Assembly: GCF_014863355.1 (NCBI RefSeq)
Contig: NZ_JACZEP010000013.1
Coordinates: 43,375-107,374, forward strand
Source: Aminobacter carboxidus
GTDB taxonomy: Bacteria; Pseudomonadota; Alphaproteobacteria; Rhizobiales; Rhizobiaceae
Reading direction: 5' to 3'
Length of the DNA: 64,000 nucleotides
This document shows, in pieces, positions 26,342-34,331 of this stretch. The position numbers were made by a program, and so were the translations under genes. A model generated the notes under the pieces. That model made no database searches, was not told the DNA's origin, and saw only the letters and a program-made list of their open reading frames with translations. How positions within the stretch are numbered: the stretch's first letter is position 1; each line of letters starts with the position of its first letter.

Positions 26342-26504
26342 CAATCCTGTCGCAGAATTCACGTCAAAAAATTCGGTTACCACCATCGACGTTGCAGCAT
26401 CCGGAACCTGACGCTACGCCCACTCACCCGCTTGTGATTGAAGCTGTCGCGCTTTGATGCTCTACCATGGTTGCCACGCCAGCCATTGCACCTATGTCGG
26501 ATAG

Positions 26505-27638
26505 ATGAGCAACAACACACCTTTATTCGCCTTCATGCTCGTTTTGGCTGCTTCGCCGGCCCTCGCCCAAAGCCAGAGCTTCAACACGGACAATGTGACG
26601 CTACGCGCCGACGTCATTGTCCGTGATCTCGACCATCCTTGGGGTCTCGATTTCCTGCCCGGCAACGAAGCGATCGTCACCGAACGCACCGGCCACATTC
26701 GCATCCTGTCGCCGGACGGGCTGTCGGAACCGGTTTCGGGTGTGCCCGAAGTCGCGGTTCGCGGCCAGGGCGGCCTCCTCGACATCGCTGTTGCCCGTGA
26801 TTTCGCCACGTCAGGCACGATCTTCTTCAGCTTCTCCGAGCCCGGCCCTGGCGGCGCGAGCACCGCAGTTGCCCGTGCCCAACTGGTCCGGGACGGTGCA
26901 GCGGCGCGGCTCGACGAGGTCAAGGTCATCTTCTCGATGAACCACAAGTCCGGCACCAGTCATCACTTCGGCTCTCGGATCGTCGTCAACGACGACGGCA
27001 CGCTGTTCGTCACCACCGGCGACCGCGGACAGGGCGATCGCGCCCAAGACATGCAGGATCATGCCGGTGCCGTCATCCGCATCAACGCCGACGGCTCCAT
27101 CCCCTCAGACAACCCCTCGCCCGACGGCAAGGCCATGGCGCCAGAGATCTGGTCGAAGGGACACCGCAACCTTCAGGGCGCGACCTATGACCCGGTGCTG
27201 GGCGGCCTCATCACCGTCGAGCACGGCGCCCAGGGCGGCGACGAGTTGAACCGCCCCGCTGCCGGCAAGAACTACGGCTGGCCCGTGATCACCTATGGGC
27301 GCGACTATTCCGGCGAAAAGATCGGCGTCGGCACGTCGGCCAAGGGTTACGAGCAGCCGCTGTATTATTGGGATCCGTCGATCGCCCCTTCCGGCCTCGC
27401 CAGCTATCAGGGCGACATGTTCCCGGAATGGAAAGGCGACCTTCTGGTCGGCTCGCTGAAATTCGAGCTTCTCAGCCGCCTCGACCGTGACGCCAAGGGC
27501 AACATCCTCGACGAGGAACGCATCCTCGATGGTGCTTTCGGCCGCATCCGCGACGTCAATGTCGCCCCTGATGGTTCGATCTGGCTGCTGACCGACGAAG
27601 GCGACGGTGCCATCGTCAGGCTGTCGCGCGGCGACTAG
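26505..27638 (+). CDS. PQQ-dependent sugar dehydrogenase (YliI/Asd type)
   Basis: 377-aa periplasmic quinoprotein of the soluble glucose/aldose dehydrogenase family. Signal peptide 1-21 (ASPALA-QS). Beta-propeller with LDHPWGLDFLPGNEAIVTER, GQGGLLDIAVARDF, KSGTSHHFGSRIV, FVTTGDRG, GHRNLQGATYDP and EHGAQGGDELNRPAAGKNYGWP, all standard for the family. It oxidises aldose sugars in the periplasm and passes electrons to the respiratory chain. PQQ synthesis genes are not in the window. Weak ribosome site before ATG. Followed by a shared terminator. Confidence 0.93.
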   Translation: MSNNTPLFAFMLVLAASPALAQSQSFNTDNVTLRADVIVRDLDHPWGLDFLPGNEAIVTERTGHIRILSPDGLSEPVSGVPEVAVRGQGGLLDIAVARDFATSGTIFFSFSEPGPGGASTAVARAQLVRDGAAARLDEVKVIFSMNHKSGTSHHFGSRIVVNDDGTLFVTTGDRGQGDRAQDMQDHAGAVIRINADGSIPSDNPSPDGKAMAPEIWSKGHRNLQGATYDPVLGGLITVEHGAQGGDELNRPAAGKNYGWPVITYGRDYSGEKIGVGTSAKGYEQPLYYWDPSIAPSGLASYQGDMFPEWKGDLLVGSLKFELLSRLDRDAKGNILDEERILDGAFGRIRDVNVAPDGSIWLLTDEGDGAIVRLSRGD

Positions 27639-27660
27639 GCAACCAGCAGGCCTCCAACGA

Positions 27661-27689
27661 AAAAAGGGACCGGGCAGCGCCCGGTCCCC
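27661..27689. terminator. terminator between sugar dehydrogenase and msrA
   Basis: Perfect 10-bp stem (27667-27676 with 27680-27689), 3-base loop. Minus-strand reading continues into TTTTTT (27666-27661), so it terminates msrA; it may also serve the plus-strand gene. Confidence 0.8.
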
Positions 27690-27714
27690 CTCCTTGATCA
27701 GTAGCGACAAACTC

Positions 27715-28221
27715 TCAGGCGGCGCTTCGGCGTGGCAGCTTCCAGCCCGGACGAACGAAGTGGCAGGTATAGCCGTTCGGGAAACGCTCGAGATAGTCCT
27801 GATGCTCCGGCTCGGCCTCCCAGAAGTCGCTGGCCGGGGCCAGTTCGGTCACCACCTGGCCCGGCCACAATCCCGAGGCATCGACATCCTTGATCGTCTC
27901 TTCGGCGACCTGACGCTGCACTTCCGAAGTGTAGAAGATCGCCGAGCGATAGCTCGCGCCGCGGTCGTTGCCCTGCCGGTCCTTCGTGGTCGGGTCGTGG
28001 ATCTGGAAGAAGAACTCCAGCATGTTGCGGAAATCCGTCTTCGAGGTGTCGAAGACGATCTCGATCGCCTCGGCATGGCTGCCATGGTTACGATAGGTCG
28101 CGTTCGCCACGTCGCCGCCCGAATAGCCCACGCGGGTCGAGACGACGCCGGGAAGGCGCCGGATCAAATCCTGCATTCCCCAGAAACACCCGCCAGCCAG
28201 AATTGCCTGTTCGGTCGTCAT
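27715..28221 (-). CDS. msrA: peptide-methionine (S)-S-oxide reductase MsrA
   Basis: 168 aa, cytosolic repair enzyme for S-methionine sulfoxide. Catalytic Cys12 in AGGCFWG, then [48 protein letters not shown] and YRSAIFY, all canonical. A possible resolving Cys is in GYTCHF. Start ATG behind GGGAGAAG. With the periplasmic MsrP at 14693, the window encodes methionine repair for both compartments. Confidence 0.97.
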   Translation of the reverse strand: MTTEQAILAGGCFWGMQDLIRRLPGVVSTRVGYSGGDVANATYRNHGSHAEAIEIVFDTSKTDFRNMLEFFFQIHDPTTKDRQGNDRGASYRSAIFYTSEVQRQVAEETIKDVDASGLWPGQVVTELAPASDFWEAEPEHQDYLERFPNGYTCHFVRPGWKLPRRSAA

Positions 28222-28450
28222 GCGGCTTCTCCCTTGTTGGTGATGGGCCATAAATAGTGATCAAAGCTGCGATTTTCGAGTTCGCCGATCAAACGATGTC
28301 GTGAGCGAAAACGCCGGCGCCACGACGGAGAAGCCGCAGAGCCTCAGCCTTGGCAGAGCGCCGCCATTCTCAGCGCCCGCATGTGACGCCGGTCCGGAAA
28401 CGACATGGGCCGGGCAACCAGCCCGGCCCATTGCTCGTAATCGTCGGGGC

Positions 28451-28990
28451 TCAGCCGGCGCGCAGATAGGCGTCGATCTGCTCTTCCAGCATGCCATATT
28501 CGCGGCAGCCCTTGCCGCAGCGCTTTTCGATCTCGGACAGCTGCACGCGGGCAGCCGCGACGTCGCCAAGCATCAAATGCGCCTCGCCCATATATTCGCG
28601 CACCAGCGTGTAGTCGGGATTGTTGCGCAGCGCTTCCTGGTAATAGCCAAGGCCGACAAGCACGCGGCCAGCCTTGCGGTGGGAATAGCCGAGATAGTTG
28701 AGGATGCGCGGGTCGGTCTTGTCGGCGGCCAGCGTCAGGACCTTGATCGCCTCGTCATACTTGCCGTCCATGGCGAGCGCGCGACCGGCCGAATAGAGGC
28801 TGTCGTCATTGATCATGCCCGCCTTGGGCGCTTCGCACTTCTTGGTCTCCTTATTGTAGACCATGCCATTGCTGCATTTCACCTCGTCGCCGCTGCTGCT
28901 TCCGCCACTGTCGGCCGAAAACACCGGCGCCGCCAGTAACGGCAGCGACACCACAACGCCTGCAAGCACTTTCGCAATTCGGGTCTGCAT
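28451..28990 (-). CDS. secreted TPR protein, paralogue A
   Basis: 179 aa. Signal peptide 1-25 (LLAAPVFSA), a short Gly/Ser linker, then a two-cysteine motif (VKCSNGMVYNKETKKCEAPKAG). A tetratricopeptide region follows: YSAGRALAMDGKYDEAIKVLTLAA, ILNYLGYSHRKAGRVLVGLGYYQEAL, REYMGEAHLMLGDVAAARVQL, ending in a C-rich segment (KRCGKGCREYGML). Start ATG behind AGGAGG. The paralogue lies at 29643-30218. TPR proteins of this kind are known only as hypotheticals; a periplasmic scaffold role is inferred. Before it (28222-28450) no gene is seen. Confidence 0.88.
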   Translation of the reverse strand: MQTRIAKVLAGVVVSLPLLAAPVFSADSGGSSSGDEVKCSNGMVYNKETKKCEAPKAGMINDDSLYSAGRALAMDGKYDEAIKVLTLAADKTDPRILNYLGYSHRKAGRVLVGLGYYQEALRNNPDYTLVREYMGEAHLMLGDVAAARVQLSEIEKRCGKGCREYGMLEEQIDAYLRAG

Positions 28991-29115
28991 CGCTACCTCC
29001 TGGAGTGCGCCCATCGACAGACTAACGCAGATCGAGGCGGTTTTCATCCCGCACGAAAGTCCGGTATCGATCCATTCATGCCCGGCTGCTCATTTTCCGG
29101 CGCGGAGGCTGCGGC

Positions 29116-29598
29116 ATGGACGAAATCGACGGTGACGGGTTGCTGCGCCATGACATACCCGCGCACCCTGCCTTGCGCGCGGGGCTGGTCGCCATCGGCG
29201 CCTTCGTCGTCGTCATTGCCACTTGGGAACTTTACCGGGGCGTCTGGCCGCTCAATGCCACGAGCCCGTTCTTCCTGTTCATCATTCTCGGCGCCTGGTC
29301 GGTCGGCATGCCGATGATCTGGGGCGGCCTGACCGGGCCGGCAGTCCACTGGACGGTCGGTCCCAGCCGAATCGAGATCGTCCAGAAACGCCCGTTCCAG
29401 CGGGACAAGCACCACGTTTTCCAGCCCGGCCAGATCGAGCGTTTCGAAACCCTGGAATGTCCTGCTATGGAAAGCGACAGCACTTGGCGCGTCACCATTG
29501 TCGGGCGCGACAGCAGCCGCTTCGACACGCGCCATTTTGGCACCCGCAAGACCGCGGATGCGTTTCGCGGACGCATCGAAAGCCTGTTCAACAGCTGA
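29116..29598 (+). CDS. membrane protein of unknown function
   Basis: 160 aa with two membrane helices (about ALRAGLVAIGAFVVVIATWELY and PFFLFIILGAWSVGMPMIW) followed by a beta-rich soluble domain (VGPSRIEIVQKRPF, RFETLECPAMES, TWRVTIVGRDSS). This resembles bacterial PH-like/YdbT-type small domains after a double membrane anchor, but that is a guess. Start ATG behind GGAGG. It lies alone on the plus strand between the two TPR paralogues. Confidence 0.75.
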   Translation: MDEIDGDGLLRHDIPAHPALRAGLVAIGAFVVVIATWELYRGVWPLNATSPFFLFIILGAWSVGMPMIWGGLTGPAVHWTVGPSRIEIVQKRPFQRDKHHVFQPGQIERFETLECPAMESDSTWRVTIVGRDSSRFDTRHFGTRKTADAFRGRIESLFNS

Positions 29599-29642
29599 CT
29601 GGCCAGGGGCCGCGTCTGCGGCGCCAAGCTGGCAGGCCTCGG

Positions 29643-30218
29643 TCAGCCCTTCAGGTAGCTGTCGATCTGCTCTCTCAAAAGCCCGTACTCGCGGCAGCCG
29701 GTGCCGCAGCGCCTTTCGATCTCCGACAGTTGCAACCGCGCGCCGGCAATGTCGCCGAGCGTCAGATGCGCCTCGCCCATGTATTCGCGCACCGGCATGT
29801 AGCCGGGATCGTTGAGGATCGCCTCCTGGTAATAGCCGAGGCCAACAAGGATGCGCCCGGCCTTGCGGTGCGAATAGCCGAGATAGTTGAGAATGCGCGC
29901 ATCGGTCTTGTCTGCGGCAAGCGCCAGCACCTTGATCGCGTCATCGTGCCTGCCGTCCATAGCCAGTGCCCGGCCAGCCCGATAAAGGCTGCCGTCATCG
30001 ATCATGCCCGCCTTGGGCGGTTCGCATTTCTTGGTCTTCTTGTTGTAGACGAGGCCCGTGCGGCATTTCACTGGGTCGGCACCGCCGCCGCCACTGCCGC
30101 CGCCCATGCCACCGCCACCGCCACCGCCTCCTCCGCCGTCAGCGGACATCACGGGAATGGCAAACAGCGGCAGCGCCACCAGTGCGCTGGCCAGAAGCCT
30201 CAGATATCGGATCTGCAT
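29643..30218 (-). CDS. secreted TPR protein, paralogue B, with polyglycine linker
   Basis: 191 aa, closely similar throughout to 28451-28990: same signal-peptide layout, the two-Cys motif KCRTGLVYNKKTKKCEPPKAG, and TPR helices ending RRCGTGCREYGLL. It differs in the linker, which is a run of glycines with Met/Ser interruptions (about residues 28-46). Start ATG behind GGAGG. The pair arose by duplication with the plus-strand membrane gene between them. Confidence 0.88.
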   Translation of the reverse strand: MQIRYLRLLASALVALPLFAIPVMSADGGGGGGGGGGMGGGSGGGGADPVKCRTGLVYNKKTKKCEPPKAGMIDDGSLYRAGRALAMDGRHDDAIKVLALAADKTDARILNYLGYSHRKAGRILVGLGYYQEAILNDPGYMPVREYMGEAHLTLGDIAGARLQLSEIERRCGTGCREYGLLREQIDSYLKG

Positions 30219-30279
30219 GGTAACCTCCACCGATGCGTCCCCCCGTCGAGGCAAACGCACCGGAGCAGGCCTTTCGTCC

Positions 30280-30630
30280 TTAGCCGCGGAAAATCAGCGC
30301 GGCTCCGCCGGCGATCAGGGCGAAGCCCATGGCGTGGTTCCAGGTGATGCCTTCCTTCAGGTAGAACACCGAGAAGATGACGAAGACGCTGAGCGTCACC
30401 ACCTCCTGGATCGTCTTGAGTTCCGCTGCGGTGTAAAATTCGTGGCCGATGCGATTGGCCGGCACCGCGAGCCAGTATTCGAAAAACGCGATCAGCCAGG
30501 AAAAGATCACCGCGGCGTAGAGCGGCGCGGTCTTGAACTTCAGATGCCCGTACCAGGCGAACGTCATGAACACGTTGGACGCGATCAGCATCAGCACGGG
30601 AAGAACCTTGGGCGAAAGCAGAAAAGCCAT
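30280..30630 (-). CDS. DUF486 (DMT-superfamily-like) membrane protein
   Basis: 116 aa, four membrane helices: KVLPVLMLIASNVFMTFAWYGHL, PLYAAVIFSWLIAFFEYWLAVPANRIGH, LKTIQEVVTLSVFVIFSVFYLKEG, and WNHAMGFALIAGGAALIF. The motif EYWLAVPANRIGH is the family signature. Substrate and function unknown for the family. The nearest upstream stop leaves the ATG at 30630 as the sensible start. Confidence 0.88.
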   Translation of the reverse strand: MAFLLSPKVLPVLMLIASNVFMTFAWYGHLKFKTAPLYAAVIFSWLIAFFEYWLAVPANRIGHEFYTAAELKTIQEVVTLSVFVIFSVFYLKEGITWNHAMGFALIAGGAALIFRG

Positions 30631-30782
30631 GGGAGATACCGTTTGGAGCGAGGAAGGCCGGGCTATTTCTGCCTCGCGCTGCTCCGTGTCAACCACGACA
30701 ACCACACCGCGAACATCGAGGCAGTGACGTTGCCGCCAAATGCGCTATCATCAGTCGGGGGGAAGGCAACAGGAGCACGCTC

Positions 30783-31208
30783 GTGCAGCAGCGGCGCGAA
30801 AAAGAGTGGGACCTGACCATTGGCCCGGACACCGTCCGGCTGTTCATCCTCAAGGCCAAGGCGATCAGCGCCGGAGTCAACGAGGATTACGAAGACGGCG
30901 CCGAACACGAGGTCGAATATGACGGCGACACCCACGACAACCATCGTCACGACGGGCTCGCCGAGGAAGAGGCTGAAAACCTCACCGAAAAGGAACTGCG
31001 CGGGCTGATCGCCGACCTCAATGTCGACCAGGCCGCCGAACTGGTGGCGCTCGCCTGGGTCGGGCGCGGCGACTACGATGCCGCCGAATGGTTGGACGCG
31101 GTCGCCGAAGCGCGGCAGCGTGGCAACCGCCGCACCGCCAAGTACCTGCTGGGCATGCCCATGCTGGGCGACTGGCTTGAGGAAGGTCTCGAGGCCCTGG
31201 GGGCGTGA
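30783..31208 (+). CDS. DUF3775-like cytosolic protein
   Basis: 141 aa, acidic. GTG start 7 bases behind AGGAG. An N-terminal segment (LTIGPDTVRLFILKAKAIS) is followed by a very acidic/His-rich linker (EDGAEHEVEYDGDTHDNHRHD) and a C-terminal helical part (LTEKELRGLIADLNVDQAAELVALAWVGRGDYDAAEWLD, ending MLGDWLEEGLEALG) that matches my recollection of DUF3775. No known function; common in rhizobia. Confidence 0.82.
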   Translation: MQQRREKEWDLTIGPDTVRLFILKAKAISAGVNEDYEDGAEHEVEYDGDTHDNHRHDGLAEEEAENLTEKELRGLIADLNVDQAAELVALAWVGRGDYDAAEWLDAVAEARQRGNRRTAKYLLGMPMLGDWLEEGLEALGA

Positions 31209-31308
31209 GCCTGGCCGCATCCGGCTGATGACAGCGCCGTCACCGAATTTGATCACGTCTCGCGGCCGTCACAAGCAACCCGCAGACCGTCAGCGACGTT
31301 CACCGGCG

Positions 31309-32265
31309 ATGCACACATGCAAGTCCCGCCTGCTTTCCCTGATCCTTGTCCTGCCGCTGGCGTCATTCGCAGCAATCCCGCACGGCATTGCCCAATCGAA
31401 GCCGTCGCTGCCCGATCGAGCGCCGCTGCCACAGGCGGCCCCGGCGCCGGCCATGCCCGCACCGTCACCCGTCGCGCCGCCGCGATCCGGGCAGGTGTTG
31501 ATCCCCACGCCCGAGCCGCGCCCTGACCAGCCGCCCAGCCGGGAGATGTTCGGTCCGCCGATCCCGGAAACCACAGCGAAGGCCGCTGCAGTACCAGCCT
31601 CCGTCCCGATCCCGCCGTTCCGCCCCGATGGCGCCGAAGCACAACCCGACCGGGAGGTGTTTGGCCCGCCGGCACCGAGGATGCTGGCCGACAAGCGCTC
31701 CAACGCTCCGCGTCCGGCAACGATGCCGATCGAGGAGGCCGCGTGTCGGACGCGCCTGAAGGTGCTTGGCGTCGAATTCGAAGAGTTTGCCTCGCAAAGT
31801 GACGCGGACGGTTGTGCCTTGCCCTTTCCGCTCAAGCTGAAGCGGCTGTCCCGCTCCATCGACATCGAGCCCGACGCGGTCATCAACTGCGCTGCAGCCG
31901 AGGCCTCGGCCCGCTTTGCAACCAGTGTCATCGCGCCGGCGGCAAAGGCCGAATTCGGCGACGAACTGAGTGTCGTCGGACAGGCCTCGGCCTATGTCTG
32001 CCGCCCGCGCAACGGCACAAGGAAGCTGTCCGAGCATGCCTTCGGCAATGCCCTCGACATCGCTCGCTTCACGCTCGCCAAGGGAGCAGCCATCGATGTC
32101 GAGCCGACTCCGCCGGAGAAGAACGCAAAATTCCTCGGCGTCGTGCGCAAGGCCGCCTGCGGGCCGTTCAAGACCGTGCTCGGCCCCGGCAGCGATGCCG
32201 ACCATGCCCGGCATCTGCATTTCGACCTCGCGCCACGCAAGAACGGCGGCACCTTCTGCCAGTAG
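31309..32265 (+). CDS. exported extensin-like protein, copy 1
   Basis: 318 aa. Signal peptide 1-27, a Pro/Ala-rich stretch (30-120) with two similar blocks (REMFGPPIPE and REVFGPPAPR), then the extensin_2 domain: CRTRLKVLGVEFEEF, CALPFPLKLKRLS, NCAAAEASARF, YVCRPRNGTRKLSEHAFGNALDIARF and DADHARHLHFDLA. The conserved EH...D and HxHxD residues match the metal-site residues of D-Ala-D-Ala carboxypeptidase-like (VanY/M15) enzymes, so a peptidoglycan role is plausible though unproven. Start set at the ATG before HTCKSRLL. Tandem with copy 2. Confidence 0.85.
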   Translation: MHTCKSRLLSLILVLPLASFAAIPHGIAQSKPSLPDRAPLPQAAPAPAMPAPSPVAPPRSGQVLIPTPEPRPDQPPSREMFGPPIPETTAKAAAVPASVPIPPFRPDGAEAQPDREVFGPPAPRMLADKRSNAPRPATMPIEEAACRTRLKVLGVEFEEFASQSDADGCALPFPLKLKRLSRSIDIEPDAVINCAAAEASARFATSVIAPAAKAEFGDELSVVGQASAYVCRPRNGTRKLSEHAFGNALDIARFTLAKGAAIDVEPTPPEKNAKFLGVVRKAACGPFKTVLGPGSDADHARHLHFDLAPRKNGGTFCQ

Positions 32266-32391
32266 GCCATGGCTGGACCGCAGCGACCATCGTTCGCGCC
32301 GCAATTCGGCCCCAGCCGTAAACGGGGCCGCTGATCTTTCCTTTACCCTTGGCGACTAGGCTCATGCCTTCAAGGGGACAGGAGCCTTCGC

Positions 32392-33393
32392 ATGGCCGCA
32401 GATTCGCGCGCCACCATTCCGGTCGGATCGCCGCGTGCCTCGCGCCAGCGCGCGCTGCTGCTCGCCACGGCCCTTGTTGCGGCTGGTCTCGGCCTCAGCT
32501 CCTGTACATCGGGCGACGTGTTCGCGCTCCAGCCCGCCGTCGATGTCGGCTCGCAGACAGCATCTTTGGGTCCCGTCGCCGCAGCCCCCGTGATGGTCGA
32601 TCCGCAGTCCGACCCGGCACTGGTCGCCCAGGCCGATCCGGCGATCGAGCCGACGCTCGATGCGCAGGCTGCTCAGTTCGAGGAGATCCAGCCTGACGCG
32701 CCGCAGCCGGTCCAGACCGCTTCGCTTGCCCCGGCCCAGGGGCGCGGCATGCAGACGCTTGTCCCGTCCAATCCCTACATGGTCGCCTATCCCAAGCTCG
32801 ACGATCCCTCAAACATGCCGCAGTCCGCCCCGATGCGGCCCGCCGTCATCCCAGCCGACGAGGTCGATTGCCGCAGCGACCTGAAGAAACTCGACGTCAC
32901 CTATCGCGACCTGCCGCCGATCCGTGACGGCGCGGCCTGCGGCATCGACTATCCGGTCAAGGTTTCGGCCATCGGTTCGGTGCAGATGAAGCCGGCGGCC
33001 ACCGTCACCTGCCAGATGGCAGCCAGCTTCGCCGCCTGGACCAAGCGCGACCTGGTGCCTGCGGCGCGCCTGCGCTACTTCTCCGGCGTCAAGACCATCC
33101 ATCAGGGCTCGAGCTATTCCTGCCGCAAGATCGCCGGCTCGCGCACGCTCTCCGAACACGGCAAGGGCAACGCGCTCGACATCATGCGCATCGAGCTCAA
33201 CAGCGGCCGCGACATCGACGTCGAAAAGCCCGGTCTGTTCGCCTTCCGCACGCGCGGCTTCCTCAACACCATCCGCGCCGACGGCTGCAGCTATTTCAAT
33301 ACCGTGCTTGGCCCCGGCTACAATTACGACCACCGCAACCATTTCCACTTCGACATCAAGCAACGCCGCAACGGTTATCGCGCCTGCCGCTAG
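32392..33393 (+). CDS. extensin-like lipoprotein, copy 2
   Basis: 333 aa. Hydrophobic N-terminus ends in the lipobox GLSSC (Cys about 38), so it is probably a lipoprotein; copy 1 is not. A Pro/Ala/Gln-rich linker (45-150) precedes the extensin_2 domain: CRSDLKKLDVTYRDLPPI, GIDYPVKVSAIGS, SCRKIAGSRTLSEHGKGNALDIMRIEL and YDHRNHFHFDIK. The conserved cysteines are in the same places as in copy 1. 126 bases separate the genes; they may be co-transcribed. Confidence 0.88.
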   Translation: MAADSRATIPVGSPRASRQRALLLATALVAAGLGLSSCTSGDVFALQPAVDVGSQTASLGPVAAAPVMVDPQSDPALVAQADPAIEPTLDAQAAQFEEIQPDAPQPVQTASLAPAQGRGMQTLVPSNPYMVAYPKLDDPSNMPQSAPMRPAVIPADEVDCRSDLKKLDVTYRDLPPIRDGAACGIDYPVKVSAIGSVQMKPAATVTCQMAASFAAWTKRDLVPAARLRYFSGVKTIHQGSSYSCRKIAGSRTLSEHGKGNALDIMRIELNSGRDIDVEKPGLFAFRTRGFLNTIRADGCSYFNTVLGPGYNYDHRNHFHFDIKQRRNGYRACR

Positions 33394-33538
33394 CCTTTTT
33401 CTCCGGCGGCCCGGCCATGCTCCCGGCCAAATGCACGATGCGCTTTGCCAAAGTTGCTGCTAATATTTATCTTGCTAATGCAACCCATGGTTTTAATTCG
33501 CGCCGCAAATCTGTGCGCCCCACCGGCAGCGGGGTACG

Positions 33539-34246
33539 ATGTTACGGGGAAAACTGCAGCGACAGGCAGCCCTGTGGTTCGCCGCTTTATGCGCGGGCTA
33601 CCTCATGCTCGCCTACTTCGCCGCCCCCGAATTCTGGTCGTTCCGTTTCCTGCACGGCGACCTCAAGCCTGAAGCCCTGCTGACCACCACCGAGCAAGGC
33701 ATCCCCGGCGACCCCATCAACATCGGCCTTGTCGGCACCGAGCAGGACGTCGTGGCAGCCTTCACTGCCGCCGGCTGGGACCCCGCCGATCAGCTGTCGG
33801 TGAAGTCAGCGGTTGAAATCGGTGAAAGCGTGCTGCTTGACCGCCCTTATGTCGACGCGCCCGTGAGCACGCTGCTGTTCAATGGCCGCAGCCAGAATCT
33901 CGCTTTCGAAAAGCCGGTCGGCAACAGCCCCGATACCCGCCACCACGTCCGCCTTTGGCTGACATTCACGCCGGGCCCTGATGGCCGTCCGACCTGGTAC
34001 GGTGCCGCGAGCTTCGATCGCGGCGTAGGCATAAGTCACGACACCGGCGCGATCACCCACCATATCGGACCCGACATCGATGCCGAACGCAATGCGCTGA
34101 TCGGCGATCTGACCGCTGCCGGACATATCGAGTCGGTCAAGACGATCCCAGGCATCGGCCTGACCAAGACCGGCCGCAATGGCGAGGGCGATCCCTACTT
34201 CACCGACGGCAAGGTGCTGATGGCGGTACTTGTGCCGGCCAAATAG
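33539..34246 (+). CDS. LssY C-terminal domain protein
   Basis: 235 aa with one N-terminal membrane anchor (AALWFAALCAGYLMLAYFAAP) and an LssY_C-type domain: GDPINIGLVGTEQDVVAAFTAAGWDPAD, SVLLDRPYVDAPVSTLLFNGR, SPDTRHHVRLWL, WYGAASFDRGVGISHDTGAITHHIGPDIDAERN. In other bacteria this domain is linked to PAP2 phosphatases; here it is alone. Function unknown. GGGG seven bases before the ATG may serve as ribosome site. Confidence 0.82.
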   Translation: MLRGKLQRQAALWFAALCAGYLMLAYFAAPEFWSFRFLHGDLKPEALLTTTEQGIPGDPINIGLVGTEQDVVAAFTAAGWDPADQLSVKSAVEIGESVLLDRPYVDAPVSTLLFNGRSQNLAFEKPVGNSPDTRHHVRLWLTFTPGPDGRPTWYGAASFDRGVGISHDTGAITHHIGPDIDAERNALIGDLTAAGHIESVKTIPGIGLTKTGRNGEGDPYFTDGKVLMAVLVPAK

Positions 34247-34331
34247 CGACATCATCGCCCTGTCGCAGCGGAAGAGTATTTTTCGAGCCGTCTTTCCGAA
34301 GGGGCTTAAGCAATGCTATGCAGCGACAATC

